From: Pseudomonas grandcourensis
GTDB taxonomy: Bacteria > Pseudomonadota > Gammaproteobacteria > Pseudomonadales > Pseudomonadaceae
Length of the DNA stretch: 64,000 bases
Direction: 5' to 3'
NCBI RefSeq assembly: GCF_039909015.1
Contig: NZ_CP150919.1
Location: 3,696,501 to 3,760,500, forward strand
Shown here: piece by piece, positions 17,598-27,406 of the stretch
How positions within the stretch are numbered: position 1 is the first letter of the stretch
Layout: each line of letters opens with the position of its first letter
Program-made: the position numbers and the translations under genes
The notes under the pieces: generated by a model
Database searches by the model: none
Seen by the model: only the letters and a program-made list of their open reading frames with translations
Told to the model about the DNA's origin: nothing

Positions 17598-18989
17598 ATG
17601 AGTGTGATCATTGCCTTGGCAGCCCTCGCGCTGCTGATGCTGGCTGCCTATCGTGGCTACAGCGTTATCCTTTTTGCCCCGATTGCCGCCCTCGGCGCTG
17701 TCCTGCTGACTGACCCGTCTGCCGTCGCCCCCGCTTTCACCGGGGTGTTCATGGAAAAAATGGTCGGCTTCATCAAACTGTATTTCCCGGTGTTCCTGCT
17801 CGGCGCGGTGTTCGGCAAGCTGATCGAACTGTCCGGTTTCTCGCGCTCCATCGTCGCGGCGGCCATTCGCCTGCTCGGCACCCGCCAGGCGATGCTGGTG
17901 ATTGTGCTGGTCTGCGCCCTGCTGACCTACGGCGGCGTATCGTTGTTCGTGGTGGTGTTCGCGGTCTATCCGTTTGCCGCTGAAATGTTCCGCCAGAGCA
18001 ACATCCCCAAGCGGCTGATCCCGGCGACCATTGCCTTGGGCGCATTCTCGTTCACCATGGACGCCCTGCCCGGCACGCCACAAATCCAGAACATCATCCC
18101 CAGCACCTTCTTCAACACCACCGCCTGGGCGGCGCCGTGGCTGGGGGTGATCGGCACGATCTTTGTGTTCTGTGCCGGCATGCTGTTTCTCCAGCGCCAG
18201 CGCAACAAGGCCCAGCGTGCCGGTGAAGGCTATGGTTCGGACCTGCGCAACGAGCCGGAAACCGCCGCCGACCTCAAGTTGCCCAACCCGTGGCTGGCGC
18301 TCTCGCCCCTTTTGGCGGTGGGCATCATGAACCTGCTGTTCACCCACTGGATTCCGCAGGTGTACGGCAAGACCCACAGCCTCGCGCTGCCGGGCATGGC
18401 CGCGCCGGTGACCACGGAAATCGCCAAGCTCACGGCGATCTGGGCGGTACAGGCCGCCTTGCTGGTCGGCATTCTCATGGTGCTGGTGTTTGGCTTCCAG
18501 GCGATCCGCAGCAAACTCGCCGAAGGCAGTAAAAGTGCGGTCAGCGGTGCGTTGCTGGCGGCGATGAACACGGCCTCGGAATATGGTTTCGGTGCCGTGA
18601 TCGCGTCCTTGCCCGGCTTTCTGGTATTGGCCGACTGGCTCAAGAGCATTCCCAACCCACTGGTCAACGAAGCGATTACCGTGACCCTGCTGGCCGGCAT
18701 CACCGGCTCCGCCTCGGGCGGCATGAGCATCGCGCTGGCGGCGATGTCCGAGCAGTTCATCAGCGCCGCCCATGCGGCGAACATTCCGCTGGAAGTGCTG
18801 CACCGGGTCGCCGCGATGGCCAGCGGCGGCATGGACACTCTGCCGCACAACGGCGCGGTGATTACCCTGCTGGCGGTCACCGGGCTGACCCACCGCGAAG
18901 CCTATAAAGACATTTTCTGTATTACGCTGATCAAGACCCTGGCGGTTTTCGTGGTGATCGGCACTTTCTACGCCACTGGCATTGTGTGA
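17598..18989 (+). CDS. GntP-family permease, probable 3-hydroxybutyrate transporter
   Basis: A 463-residue polytopic inner-membrane carrier with about 12 hydrophobic spans and the GntP-family segments TYGGVSLFVVVFAVYPFA and MDALPGTPQIQNIIPS. Its Shine-Dalgarno is GGAG at 17587. It is the first gene after the sigma54 promoter and lies directly upstream of bdhA, as PA2004 does in P. aeruginosa, so it most likely imports D-3-hydroxybutyrate. Direct substrate evidence is absent in the sequence. Confidence 0.88.
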   Translation: MSVIIALAALALLMLAAYRGYSVILFAPIAALGAVLLTDPSAVAPAFTGVFMEKMVGFIKLYFPVFLLGAVFGKLIELSGFSRSIVAAAIRLLGTRQAMLVIVLVCALLTYGGVSLFVVVFAVYPFAAEMFRQSNIPKRLIPATIALGAFSFTMDALPGTPQIQNIIPSTFFNTTAWAAPWLGVIGTIFVFCAGMLFLQRQRNKAQRAGEGYGSDLRNEPETAADLKLPNPWLALSPLLAVGIMNLLFTHWIPQVYGKTHSLALPGMAAPVTTEIAKLTAIWAVQAALLVGILMVLVFGFQAIRSKLAEGSKSAVSGALLAAMNTASEYGFGAVIASLPGFLVLADWLKSIPNPLVNEAITVTLLAGITGSASGGMSIALAAMSEQFISAAHAANIPLEVLHRVAAMASGGMDTLPHNGAVITLLAVTGLTHREAYKDIFCITLIKTLAVFVVIGTFYATGIV

Positions 18990-18996
18990 GGTATTC

Positions 18997-19770
18997 ATGA
19001 CGACTCTTTCGGGCAAGACCGCACTGGTCACCGGCTCCACCAGCGGCATCGGCCTGGGGATCGCCCTAAGCCTGGCCAAGGCCGGGGCCGACCTGATCCT
19101 CAACGGCTTCGGCGATGCCTCCCAAGTGATCGCCCAGGTGCAACAGTTTGGTGGCAAGGTCGGCCATCACCCGGCCGATGTCAGCGATCCGGCACAGATT
19201 GCCGACATGATCGCCTACGCCGAGCGCGAGTTTGGCGGCGTCGACATCCTGGTCAACAACGCAGGCATTCAACACGTGGCTGCGGTGGATGAGTTCCCTG
19301 TTGAACGCTGGGATTCGATCATTGCCATTAACCTGTCGTCGGTGTTCCACAGCATTCGATTGAGCCTGCCGGGCATGCGTGCCAAGGGCTGGGGCCGGGT
19401 GATCAACATTGCCTCGGTGCATGGCCTGGTGGGCTCGGTGGGCAAGTCAGCCTATGTCGCCGCCAAGCACGGGGTGATCGGCTTGACCAAGGTGGTCGCG
19501 CTGGAAACCGCGACCACCCAGGTCACCTGCAACGCGATTTGCCCAGGCTGGGTATTGACGCCGCTGGTGCAGAAGCAGATTGATGATCGTGCCGCCAGTG
19601 GGGTTGACCCGCAGCAGGCGCAACACGATTTGCTCGCGGAAAAGCAGCCATCGCTGGAGTTCGTGACACCGCCGCAATTGGGTGAACTGGTGCTGTTCTT
19701 GTGCAGCGAGGCCGGCAGCCAGGTGCGGGGTGCGGCATGGAATGTTGATGGTGGGTGGTTGGCGCAGTGA
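18997..19770 (+). CDS. bdhA: 3-hydroxybutyrate dehydrogenase
   Basis: A cytoplasmic short-chain dehydrogenase that oxidises D-3-hydroxybutyrate to acetoacetate with NAD+. The 257 residues include the nucleotide-binding TGSTSGIGLGIA, the NNAGIQH segment, catalytic Ser in INIASVHG, and the YxxxK pair in SAYVAAKHG, followed by GWVLTPLVQKQ, diagnostic of 3-hydroxybutyrate dehydrogenases. The start is the ATG at 18997 with GAGG at 18988-18991 overlapping the permease stop. It forms an operon with the permease and probably the CoA ligase. Confidence 0.95.
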   Translation: MTTLSGKTALVTGSTSGIGLGIALSLAKAGADLILNGFGDASQVIAQVQQFGGKVGHHPADVSDPAQIADMIAYAEREFGGVDILVNNAGIQHVAAVDEFPVERWDSIIAINLSSVFHSIRLSLPGMRAKGWGRVINIASVHGLVGSVGKSAYVAAKHGVIGLTKVVALETATTQVTCNAICPGWVLTPLVQKQIDDRAASGVDPQQAQHDLLAEKQPSLEFVTPPQLGELVLFLCSEAGSQVRGAAWNVDGGWLAQ

Positions 19771-19779
19771 CTGTCGTTT

Positions 19780-19819
19780 GCTTTTGTGGCGAGGGAGCTT
19801 GCTCCCTCGCCACAAAAGC
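19780..19819. repeat. Perfect 19-bp inverted repeat, REP-like
   Basis: Arms 19780-19798 and 19801-19819 (core GTGGCGAGGGAGC) are separated by TT. It is a compact variant of the GTGGCGAGGGGG type 2 REP seen elsewhere in the window. It could also attenuate transcription between bdhA and the CoA ligase gene. Confidence 0.8.
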
Positions 19820-19868
19820 CTGCTCCACATCAGCCTGTGTGAAGGCATAAAAAAAGAAGAGGCAAACC

Positions 19869-21824
19869 ATGTCCGACATCCTCTGGCAACCCGACGCCAA
19901 ACGCATTGGCAAGACCCGCATGGAGGCCTTTCGGCGCTTCGTCAATCAGCGGCATCATCTCAAGATCGACGACTACCCTGCCCTGCACCAGTGGTCCATC
20001 GATCAACGCGCGGACTTCTGGCAAGCCATCGTCGATTTCTTCGACATCCGCTTCCACGAACAACCCGACGCCGTGCTGCTCGAAGGCCCCCGGATGCCCA
20101 GCGCCCAGTGGTTCCCCGGCGCAACGCTGAACTTTGCCGAACACCTGCTACAGCGTCGCGACGATGCGATTGCCGTGATAGCCGTTGGCGAAAACGGCCG
20201 GCGTGAACATTTGACCTGGGCCGAACTGGCCGAACAGGTCGCCGGTTTCCAGAATGGCTTGATCGCCGCCGGCGTCAGTGTGGGTGACCGGGTCGCCGCG
20301 TGCATGCCCAACACCTGGCAAACCCTGGTGGCCATGCTCGCCACCACCAGCCTTGGCGCCATCTGGTCATGCTCTTCGCCGGACTTTGGCACCCAAGGGG
20401 TGGTTGACCGTTTCGGCCAGATCGAACCGAAAGTGCTGGTGACCTGCGCCGGCTATCGCTATGCCGGCAAAGAGATCGACCAGACCGCCAAGGTCAACGA
20501 AATCCTCGAACGCCTGCCGTCATTGCAGCAGTTGATCGTCGTGCCTTACACACGTCCACACGCACACATCGAAGAATTCCGCACCCAGGCCAACGTGACG
20601 CTGTGGGACGATTTCTACGAACCCGGCGGCGAACCGGATTTCGTCCCGGTGCCCTTCGCCCATCCGCTGTACATCCTCTACTCCAGCGGCACCACCGGCG
20701 TGCCCAAATGCATCATCCACAGCACCGGAGGCGTGCTGCTGCAACACGTCAAGGAACACGGCCTGCATGGCGATCTCGGCCCCGGTGAACGGCTGTTCTA
20801 CTACACGACCTGTGGCTGGATGATGTGGAACTGGCTGGTGTCGGCGCTGGCGACAGGCAGCTCCGTGGTGCTGTACGACGGCTCGCCGTTCCACCCCGAG
20901 CCGCAACGCTTGATCGACCTGCTCGACGACGAACGCATCTGCGTCTTCGGCACCAGCCCCAAATACCTCGCGACCCTGGAAAGCTGCGGTATCAAGCCGC
21001 GAGAAAGTCACGACCTGGGCAGCCTCAAGACATTGCTCTGCACCGGCTCGGCGCTGTCGCCGAACAGTTACGACTACGTCTATCGCGACTTCAAGGCTGA
21101 CGTGTGCCTGGCCTCGATGTCCGGCGGCACCGACATCGTCTCGTGCTTCGTCAACGGCAACCCGATGTCGCCCGTGCGGCGCGGCGAAATCATGGGCAAG
21201 AGCCTGGGCATGGCCGTCGAAGTGTGGAACGACGAAGGCCACCCGGTGATCGGCGAAAAAGGCGAGCTGGTCTGCACCCGGCATTTCCCGGCGATGCCCA
21301 TTGGCCTGTGGAACGACCCCGATGGCGAGAAACTGCGCCAATCCTATTTCAGCCTGTTCCCCGGCGTCTGGGCCCAGGGTGATTACGCCGAACAACTGCC
21401 CCATGGCGGGATGATGATCCATGGTCGCTCCGATGCCGTGCTCAACCCCGGCGGCGTGCGCATCGGCACGGCGGAAATCTATCGTCAGGTGGAGAAAGTC
21501 CCCCAGGTGCTCGACAGCGTGGCCATTGGTCAGCATTGGCAGGATGACGTGCGGGTGGTGCTGTTCGTACGCTTGCGCGACGGGCTTGAACTGGACGAGG
21601 CTCTGCAACAGCAGATCCGCGAGACGATTCGCGCCAACACCACGCCGCGTCATGTGCCGGCTAAGATTGTCGCGGTGACCGACATTCCCCGGACCATCAG
21701 CGGCAAGGTCGTCGAGTTGGCGGTGCGCAACGTGGTGCATGGGCAGAAGGTGAAGAACACCGATGCCCTGGCCAATCCCGAAGCGCTGGAACAGTACCGA
21801 AACAGGCCCGAACTCCTGGATTGA
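19869..21824 (+). CDS. Acetoacetyl-CoA synthetase
   Basis: An AMP-forming ligase that activates acetoacetate to acetoacetyl-CoA, completing conversion of 3-hydroxybutyrate to a thiolase substrate. The 651 residues match the family length. It has the acyl-adenylate core YSSGTTGVPKCIIHS, the GRSDAVLNPGGVRIGTAEIY hinge, and the acyl-adenylating Lys in ISGKVVELAV near the C-terminus. The N-terminal FRRFVNQRHHLKIDDYPALH block is typical of acetoacetyl-CoA rather than acetyl-CoA synthetases. It follows bdhA by about 100 bp and corresponds to PA1997 in function. Confidence 0.93.
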   Translation: MSDILWQPDAKRIGKTRMEAFRRFVNQRHHLKIDDYPALHQWSIDQRADFWQAIVDFFDIRFHEQPDAVLLEGPRMPSAQWFPGATLNFAEHLLQRRDDAIAVIAVGENGRREHLTWAELAEQVAGFQNGLIAAGVSVGDRVAACMPNTWQTLVAMLATTSLGAIWSCSSPDFGTQGVVDRFGQIEPKVLVTCAGYRYAGKEIDQTAKVNEILERLPSLQQLIVVPYTRPHAHIEEFRTQANVTLWDDFYEPGGEPDFVPVPFAHPLYILYSSGTTGVPKCIIHSTGGVLLQHVKEHGLHGDLGPGERLFYYTTCGWMMWNWLVSALATGSSVVLYDGSPFHPEPQRLIDLLDDERICVFGTSPKYLATLESCGIKPRESHDLGSLKTLLCTGSALSPNSYDYVYRDFKADVCLASMSGGTDIVSCFVNGNPMSPVRRGEIMGKSLGMAVEVWNDEGHPVIGEKGELVCTRHFPAMPIGLWNDPDGEKLRQSYFSLFPGVWAQGDYAEQLPHGGMMIHGRSDAVLNPGGVRIGTAEIYRQVEKVPQVLDSVAIGQHWQDDVRVVLFVRLRDGLELDEALQQQIRETIRANTTPRHVPAKIVAVTDIPRTISGKVVELAVRNVVHGQKVKNTDALANPEALEQYRNRPELLD

Positions 21825-21836
21825 AACAAGGCAACT

Positions 21837-21926
21837 TGTAGGAGCGAGCCTGCTCGCGATAGCGGAGTGTCAGTTGACATCAATGCAAATTGACCCGACG
21901 CCATCGCGAGCAAGCTCGCTCCTACA
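21837..21926. repeat. REPIN (type 1 REP pair)
   Basis: Inverted arms 21837-21860 and 21903-21926 flank an insert containing GTGTCAGTTGACATCAATG, the same insert core as in the REPIN inside cobN. It lies between the CoA ligase and kinase genes. Confidence 0.9.
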
Positions 21927-22027
21927 GGGTACTGTGTCGCCTACCGCTCACCCTGACGGGGCCTTCACAATCGACCACCTGTGCAAGAATAGACGCCAGC
22001 TATAGCGAATTGGCGCAGGACACCCAG

Positions 22028-24565
22028 ATGAACGCAACACCAACCGCCAGCGATGCCCAGGCCTTGATCGCCCGAATCGACTGGGCAAGCAGCCCGCTGG
22101 GCGCTGCCAGCACTTGGCCACAAAGCCTGCGAACCGCCGTGGATATCGTCATCCACTCACCGATGCCGATGCTGCTGCTATGGGGCCCGCAACTGACGCA
22201 GATCTACAACGACGGCTTCGCCCTGCTCGCCGGGAGCAAACATCCACACGCCTTCGGCCAACCGACGCACCTGATCTGGCCAGAGTTGCAAGACTTTACC
22301 GACCCGATCTACAGCGCCGTCCTTCAAGGTCAGGTGCGAACCTACAGCGAGCAGCGCTTTACCCTGCAACGCGGGGGCCGGGAGTCTGACGTCTGGCTCG
22401 ACCTGACCTACAGCCCGATCCGCGACGAAAGTGCCGAGGTGTCCGGGATCCTGGTCACCGCCATCGAAACCAACGAACGCCGACGCATCGCCCTCGAACT
22501 CGAACAGCGCTCGGCGGCCAGCCTCAAGGCCCAGCGTGAAACCGAGGAGCGCCTGCAACTGGCCCTCGCCGCCACCGATGCGGTCGGCACCTGGGACTGG
22601 GACATCAGCGAGGACCGTTTCATCGCCGATGCGCATTTTGCCCAGTTGCACGGCATCGACCCGGCCATGGCCAGTCAGTTGCCGATCACTGAATACCTGC
22701 ACGGTGTACACCCCGAAGACCGCGCCCTGATCGCCCGCAGCATCAAGCATTGCATCACCCACGGCAGCGAATACGCCGAGGAATATCGCCTGTTGCAAAC
22801 CGACGGCCACATGCGCTGGGTGTTTGCCCGCGGTCGCTGCTACAAAGATCACCACGGCCGGCCGATGCGTTTCCTCGGCGCCGCCCTGGACCTGACCGAA
22901 CGCAAACACACCGAACAGGCCCTGCGCCAGAGCCAGACCGAGCTGCAACTGATCATCAATGCCATGCCGATCCTGATCAGCTACGTCGACCGCGAAGAAC
23001 GCTTTCGCCTGAACAATGCGGCGTACCTCGACTGGTACGGGCTGACGCCGCAAGAGCTTTACGGGCGAACCATTCTTGAAGTGATTGGCGAAGAAGCCTA
23101 TGCACTGCGCGCGCCGTACATCACTGAGGCACTGTCCGGCCGGCCCTGCTGCTTCAGCATCAGCACACCGCACCGCGACGGCAGCATCCGCCAGGCCTTG
23201 ATGAATTACCTGCCACGCCACGGCGCGGATGGCGCGGTGAACGGTTTCTACATCTTTGTGATCGACGAAACCGAACGCAAAAAGACCGAAGAAGCCCTGC
23301 GCAACCTCAACGAAACCCTTGAAGAACGGGTTGGCGCCCGCACCCGACAGCTGGCCGAGGCCAACGAGCGCCTGCAAAACGAGATGTTCGAGCGCGAACG
23401 TGCCGAAGACGCCCTGCGCCATGCGCAGAAAATGGAAGCGGTCGGCCAGCTGACCGGCGGCATCGCCCATGACTTCAACAACATGCTCACCGGCATCATC
23501 GGCAGCCTCGACCTGATGCAACGCTACATTGCCGACGGCCGCGCCAGCGAGATCGGCCGGTTCACCGAGGCGGCCGTGTCCTCGGCCAACCGTGCCGCCG
23601 CCCTCACCCATCGCTTGCTGGCGTTCTCCCGGCGTCAGTCGCTCAACCGCAAGCCGCTGAACCCCAACGAGTTGATTCATTCGCTCGAAGACTTGTTCAG
23701 GCGTACCAAGGGCGACCACATCGAACTCAAACTGCAACTGGCCGAGGACATCTGGCGGGTCAGCACCGATGTCAGCCAGCTGGAAAACGCCTTGCTCAAC
23801 CTGGTGATCAACGCCCGGGACGCCATGCCCGAAGGCGGCGAGTTGCAGATCGAAACCGCCAACCTGTACCTCGACGGCAACGACATCACCACCCTGGAAC
23901 CGGTCAAGGCCGGTGACTACGTGATGATTGCCGTCAGCGACAACGGCACCGGCATGACGCCCTCGGTGCTGGCCAAGGCATTCGACCCGTTCTTCACCAC
24001 CAAGCCCATCGGCCAGGGCACCGGTTTGGGCTTGTCGATGATTTACGGTTTTGCCCAACAAACTGGGGGCCACGTCAGCCTGTTCAGCCTGCCCGGACGG
24101 GGCACCAGCGTGCGTTTGTACCTGCCGCGCCTGCATTCGAACGAGCCGGAACAAGTCCTGTCGCCCCTCATCGGCGAGGCACCGGCGGCGATTGCCGGCG
24201 AAACCGTGATGCTGGTCGAGGACGATGCAGCGGTGCGCATGCTGGTGCTGGACCTGCTCAAGGAGCTCGGTTACCGCGCCCATGAAGCCAAAGATGCCAA
24301 GGGCGCCCTGCCGGTACTCGAGTCGGACCTGCGGGTGGACCTGCTGGTGACCGACGTGGGGTTGCCGGGCATGAACGGCCGCCAACTGGCGGAAATCGCC
24401 CGCCAGCACCGTCCCGAACTGAAGGTGCTGTTCATGACTGGTTACGCCGAAATCGCCGCTGAACGCCAGGGCTTCCTCGAAGAAGGCATGGACATGGTGG
24501 CCAAGCCGTTTTCCATCGACCTGCTGGCCAACAAGATTCGCACGATGATCAGTCAACCGGACTGA
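22028..24565 (+). CDS. Soluble hybrid sensor histidine kinase
   Basis: An 845-residue cytoplasmic kinase with no membrane span. In order it has a PAS-like N-terminal sensor (1-155), a PAS_3 domain (about 180-295, [12 protein letters not shown]), a PAS_4 domain (about 305-415), a coiled coil ([19 protein letters not shown]), a HisKA dimerisation helix with the phospho-acceptor His in GGIAHDFNN (near 480), an HATPase domain ([26 protein letters not shown]), and a C-terminal receiver with Asp in [13 protein letters not shown] (near 774). The HDFNN box places it among multi-PAS kinases that lack a linked regulator. Signal and target are unknown. Confidence 0.93.
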   Translation: MNATPTASDAQALIARIDWASSPLGAASTWPQSLRTAVDIVIHSPMPMLLLWGPQLTQIYNDGFALLAGSKHPHAFGQPTHLIWPELQDFTDPIYSAVLQGQVRTYSEQRFTLQRGGRESDVWLDLTYSPIRDESAEVSGILVTAIETNERRRIALELEQRSAASLKAQRETEERLQLALAATDAVGTWDWDISEDRFIADAHFAQLHGIDPAMASQLPITEYLHGVHPEDRALIARSIKHCITHGSEYAEEYRLLQTDGHMRWVFARGRCYKDHHGRPMRFLGAALDLTERKHTEQALRQSQTELQLIINAMPILISYVDREERFRLNNAAYLDWYGLTPQELYGRTILEVIGEEAYALRAPYITEALSGRPCCFSISTPHRDGSIRQALMNYLPRHGADGAVNGFYIFVIDETERKKTEEALRNLNETLEERVGARTRQLAEANERLQNEMFERERAEDALRHAQKMEAVGQLTGGIAHDFNNMLTGIIGSLDLMQRYIADGRASEIGRFTEAAVSSANRAAALTHRLLAFSRRQSLNRKPLNPNELIHSLEDLFRRTKGDHIELKLQLAEDIWRVSTDVSQLENALLNLVINARDAMPEGGELQIETANLYLDGNDITTLEPVKAGDYVMIAVSDNGTGMTPSVLAKAFDPFFTTKPIGQGTGLGLSMIYGFAQQTGGHVSLFSLPGRGTSVRLYLPRLHSNEPEQVLSPLIGEAPAAIAGETVMLVEDDAAVRMLVLDLLKELGYRAHEAKDAKGALPVLESDLRVDLLVTDVGLPGMNGRQLAEIARQHRPELKVLFMTGYAEIAAERQGFLEEGMDMVAKPFSIDLLANKIRTMISQPD

Positions 24566-24633
24566 GTTGAGGCATAATCGCGCGCCCCCCGCTGCCACCC
24601 ACATAGCCACCACCGTTGCAAGGTAACCGCCAC

Positions 24634-24909
24634 ATGAAAGCTCAAGCCCGCCATATCCTGGTGAAAACCTCGGAAGAAGCCGAGCAGCTCAAACAACGCA
24701 TCGCCAAGGGCGAAGCGTTCGACGTGCTGGCCAAGAAGTATTCGACCTGCCCATCGGGCAAGCGCGGCGGCGATCTCGGTGAAGTGCGGCCAGGGCAGAT
24801 GGTCGGCGTGATCGATGCAGTGATCTTCAAGAAACCGCTGCGGGTGGTGCACGGGCCGATCAAGAGCAAGTTCGGGTATCACCTGGTGCAGGTGTTTTAC
24901 CGGGATTGA
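24634..24909 (+). CDS. Parvulin-type peptidyl-prolyl isomerase, second copy
   Basis: A 91-residue stand-alone parvulin with ARHILVKTSEEAEQL, CPSGKRGGDLGEVRPGQMV and SKFGYHLVQVFY. It is a clear paralogue of the gene at 9872-10153 but shares only about half its residues, so the duplication is old. There is no signal peptide. The ATG follows AAGG with ten bases of spacing. It lies about 70 bp after the hybrid kinase gene. Confidence 0.94.
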   Translation: MKAQARHILVKTSEEAEQLKQRIAKGEAFDVLAKKYSTCPSGKRGGDLGEVRPGQMVGVIDAVIFKKPLRVVHGPIKSKFGYHLVQVFYRD

Positions 24910-24926
24910 GTGGCTGATCAGGCCCC

Positions 24927-25060
24927 TGTGGCGAGGGGGCTTGCCCCCGTTCGAGTGCGCAGCAGTCGCAAACCCTGCACACTCGGTGTGTCATCAAAAT
25001 CAGATCCAGCAGGTTTTGGGGCTGCTTCGCAACCCAACGGGGGCAAGCCCCCTCGCCACA
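24927..25060. repeat. REPIN (type 2 REP pair)
   Basis: Inverted arms 24927-24951 and 25036-25060 carry GTGGCGAGGGGGCTTGCCCCC. The pair lies between convergent genes and may serve as a bidirectional transcript end. Confidence 0.88.
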
Positions 25061-25087
25061 AAAGCTCCCTCTCCACAGATAATGGAT

Positions 25088-26023
25088 TCAATCCCTTGGA
25101 ATCAGCGCCCCCGGCACCTGAATCACCCGGCTCGCCAACAGATGCCCGGCCTCGGCGGCGTCCGCCGGGCTGCCGCCCTTGAGCCGCGAAGCCAGATACG
25201 CGGCGCTGAAGGAATCCCCCGCCGCCGTGGTGTCGACCACCCGCTCGACCTTCTGCGCCGGCACCTCGAATGACTCGCCATCACAACGAATCAGGCACGC
25301 TTGGGCACCGCGCTTGAGCACCACTTCCGGCGTACCGATCTGCTCGTACGCGGCAAACACCGCGTCACAATCGGCATAGCCAAACAATGCCTGTTCGTCC
25401 TCCACCGTCAGCAACGCCAGGTCGACATGTGGCAGCACACGGCGATACGCCGCCTGTGCCTCCTCGACCGATGCCCACAGCCGTGGCCGGTAGTTGTTGT
25501 CGAATACGATCCGCGCATCGCGCTGGCGGGCTTCGATCAGGGTTTCCAGCAGTTTTTCCCGGCCTTGCGCGCCGAGTACCGCCAGAGTGATGCCGCTGAA
25601 GTACAGCACGTCGTAATCCGGCAGCGCAGCGAGGATCGGCGCGGCGGCCGGGGTGGTGAAGCAATCGCGGACTGCGGCTTCGTTGCGCCAGTACAGAAAG
25701 CGCCGCTCACCGGCGGCGTCAGTCTGGATGCAATACAAACCCGGCAGGCGCCCAGGCAGACGCTGGACCATGCCGAGCCCGATATTTTCCGCCGCCCAGC
25801 TCTGGCACATCGCATCGCTGAAACTGTCATCGCCCAGGGCGGTGACGTAGTCCACGGAGCCGTCCTCTCCCAGTTCCCGGGACAGGTACACGGCCGTATT
25901 CAAGGTGTCGCCGCCGAAGCTTTGTTGCAGGCTGCCGTCGGCGCGATGCTGCAACTCGATCATGCATTCGCCGATCAGGGCGATGCGTGGAGTGTTGGGG
26001 CCCAGGGTGTTGATGGTGTTCAT
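25088..26023 (-). CDS. kdgK: 2-dehydro-3-deoxygluconokinase (PfkB family)
   Basis: A sugar kinase that phosphorylates 2-keto-3-deoxygluconate to KDPG for the Entner-Doudoroff route. The 311 residues carry the PfkB first signature FGGDTLNTAVYLSREL and the catalytic anion-hole motif DTTAAGDSFSAAYLA near the C-terminus. FLYWRNEAAVRDCF is typical of KDG kinases and sets it apart from ribokinases. The ATG at 26021-26023 is preceded by AGAGAA. It is last in a minus-strand run of amino-acid-related genes, from which a REPIN separates it, so its metabolic link to them is uncertain. Confidence 0.85.
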   Translation of the reverse strand: MNTINTLGPNTPRIALIGECMIELQHRADGSLQQSFGGDTLNTAVYLSRELGEDGSVDYVTALGDDSFSDAMCQSWAAENIGLGMVQRLPGRLPGLYCIQTDAAGERRFLYWRNEAAVRDCFTTPAAAPILAALPDYDVLYFSGITLAVLGAQGREKLLETLIEARQRDARIVFDNNYRPRLWASVEEAQAAYRRVLPHVDLALLTVEDEQALFGYADCDAVFAAYEQIGTPEVVLKRGAQACLIRCDGESFEVPAQKVERVVDTTAAGDSFSAAYLASRLKGGSPADAAEAGHLLASRVIQVPGALIPRD

Positions 26024-26053
26024 ACGCGGTTTCTCTTTTGTCTGGTAGGGCCT

Positions 26054-26130
26054 CTTCGCGAGCAAGCCCGCTCCCACATTGGATCTTCGGTGTACACAAA
26101 ACCCTGTGGGAGCGGGCGTGCTCGCGAAAG
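26054..26130. repeat. REPIN (type 1 REP pair)
   Basis: Inverted arms near 26054-26078 and 26105-26130 (core GTGGGAGCGGGCTTGCTCGCGAA with one mismatch) lie between the dehydratase and kinase genes. Confidence 0.88.
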
Positions 26131-26149
26131 CCGCGCCGCGGTTTCAGTC

Positions 26150-27367
26150 TTAGAAACAGGTTTCCATGGTCTCGATGACGTTCAGTTGCTCATCCACCAG
26201 GCAACCGACACGCCACTTGTCGAACGTCAGGCACGGGTGCGAAGTCCCGAACGAAATGATGTCGCCCACCCGCAGATCAACCCCCGGCGCGACGGTCATG
26301 AACGCATGCTGGTCCATCACAGCAGTCACTTTGCAGGCGCTCACATCATCGCCTTTGGCCGGCACGGCGCCCGCCTTATAACGCAGCAATGGCACCGGCA
26401 AACCGGCGTCGTAGGCCACATCGCGCTTGCCCAGGGCAATCACCGCAAACCCCGGCTCCGGCAATGACTGCACGTGCGCCCACACTTCCAGCGCCGGACG
26501 CAGGCCTTCGTGCAGGTCGCTGCGACGGTCGAGCACGCAGCACTGCGCTTCCTTGTAGATGCCATGGTCATGGGCCACGTAACTGCCGGGACGCAGCACA
26601 CTGAGGAAACGCCCGGCGGCGTTCTGCGCTTCGAAGGACTCGGCAATCAGGTCATACCAGGCCGACCCCGACGCGGTGATGATCGGCTTGGCAATGGCGA
26701 AGGCTCCGCTGTCCTGCAACTGCACCGCCAGGCGCACCAGTGACGCGGCGAAATCGCGAATGCCGGTCACCGCGTGATCGCCATGGATCACCCCTTCGTA
26801 GCCTTCGATCCCGGTCAGGGCCAGCGCCGGTTGCGCGGCGATGGCCTTGGCCAGATCGAGCACTTCCTGCTCGCTGCGGCAACCGCAACGACCACCAACC
26901 ACGCCGTATTCGATCATGACGTTCAGGCGCACGCCGCGGGAGGCGAAATAGGCGCCGAGGTCGGCGACGTTGTCCGGGTGATCGACCATGCAATAGAAGT
27001 CGAACGTCGGGTCAGCCAGCAGGTCGGCGATCAATGCCATGTTCGGCGTACCGACCAGCTGGTTGGCCATCAGCACCCGGCGCACGCCATGGGCGTAGGC
27101 CGCTCGGGTTTGCGTGGCGCTGGCCAGGGTGATGCCCCAGGCACCGGCGTCCAGTTGGCGGCGGAACAACGCCGGGGTCATGCTGGTTTTGCCATGGGGT
27201 GCAAGTTCGGCGCCGCTGTCGCTGACGAACGCCTGCATCCAGCGGATGTTGTGTTCCAGCGCCTCGCGGTGCAATACCAGCGCAGGCAGGCTGACGTCAC
27301 GCACCAGGCTCGCTCCGATCGCGGCGGTGCCTTTGTCCACGTTGGCAGTATGGGGGGCAGAAGACAT
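26150..27367 (-). CDS. PLP enzyme of the DSD1/D-threonine aldolase fold, probable D-serine-type dehydratase
   Basis: A 405-residue fold type III PLP enzyme. The PLP Lys is K60 in APHGKTSMTP, and the N-terminal alanine-racemase barrel is followed by the DSD1-like beta domain. The metal site reads SFGTSHPCLTF, giving H377-x-C379. Zinc-dependent D-serine dehydratases (chicken, yeast) use His and Cys here, whereas D-threonine aldolases use His and Asp. The sequence therefore favours a dehydratase that deaminates a D-hydroxyamino acid via an enamine. RidA, which hydrolyses such enamines, is coded two genes upstream, and an amino-acid ABC importer lies beyond. The exact substrate is unknown. Confidence 0.82.
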   Translation of the reverse strand: MSSAPHTANVDKGTAAIGASLVRDVSLPALVLHREALEHNIRWMQAFVSDSGAELAPHGKTSMTPALFRRQLDAGAWGITLASATQTRAAYAHGVRRVLMANQLVGTPNMALIADLLADPTFDFYCMVDHPDNVADLGAYFASRGVRLNVMIEYGVVGGRCGCRSEQEVLDLAKAIAAQPALALTGIEGYEGVIHGDHAVTGIRDFAASLVRLAVQLQDSGAFAIAKPIITASGSAWYDLIAESFEAQNAAGRFLSVLRPGSYVAHDHGIYKEAQCCVLDRRSDLHEGLRPALEVWAHVQSLPEPGFAVIALGKRDVAYDAGLPVPLLRYKAGAVPAKGDDVSACKVTAVMDQHAFMTVAPGVDLRVGDIISFGTSHPCLTFDKWRVGCLVDEQLNVIETMETCF

Positions 27368-27406
27368 GGTCGAACTCCTCGTTCACGCGGCCGCGGGCAG
27401 CCGCTG

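Noticed and set aside
22178..24613. An 811-codon minus-strand frame opposite the hybrid kinase
   Set aside because: It is a shadow of the kinase reading frame. All kinase motifs lie on the plus strand.
26150..27367. Calling the PLP enzyme a D-threonine aldolase
   Set aside because: The metal motif is HPC (His/Cys) rather than the His/Asp pair of aldolases, and RidA in the operon fits a dehydratase.
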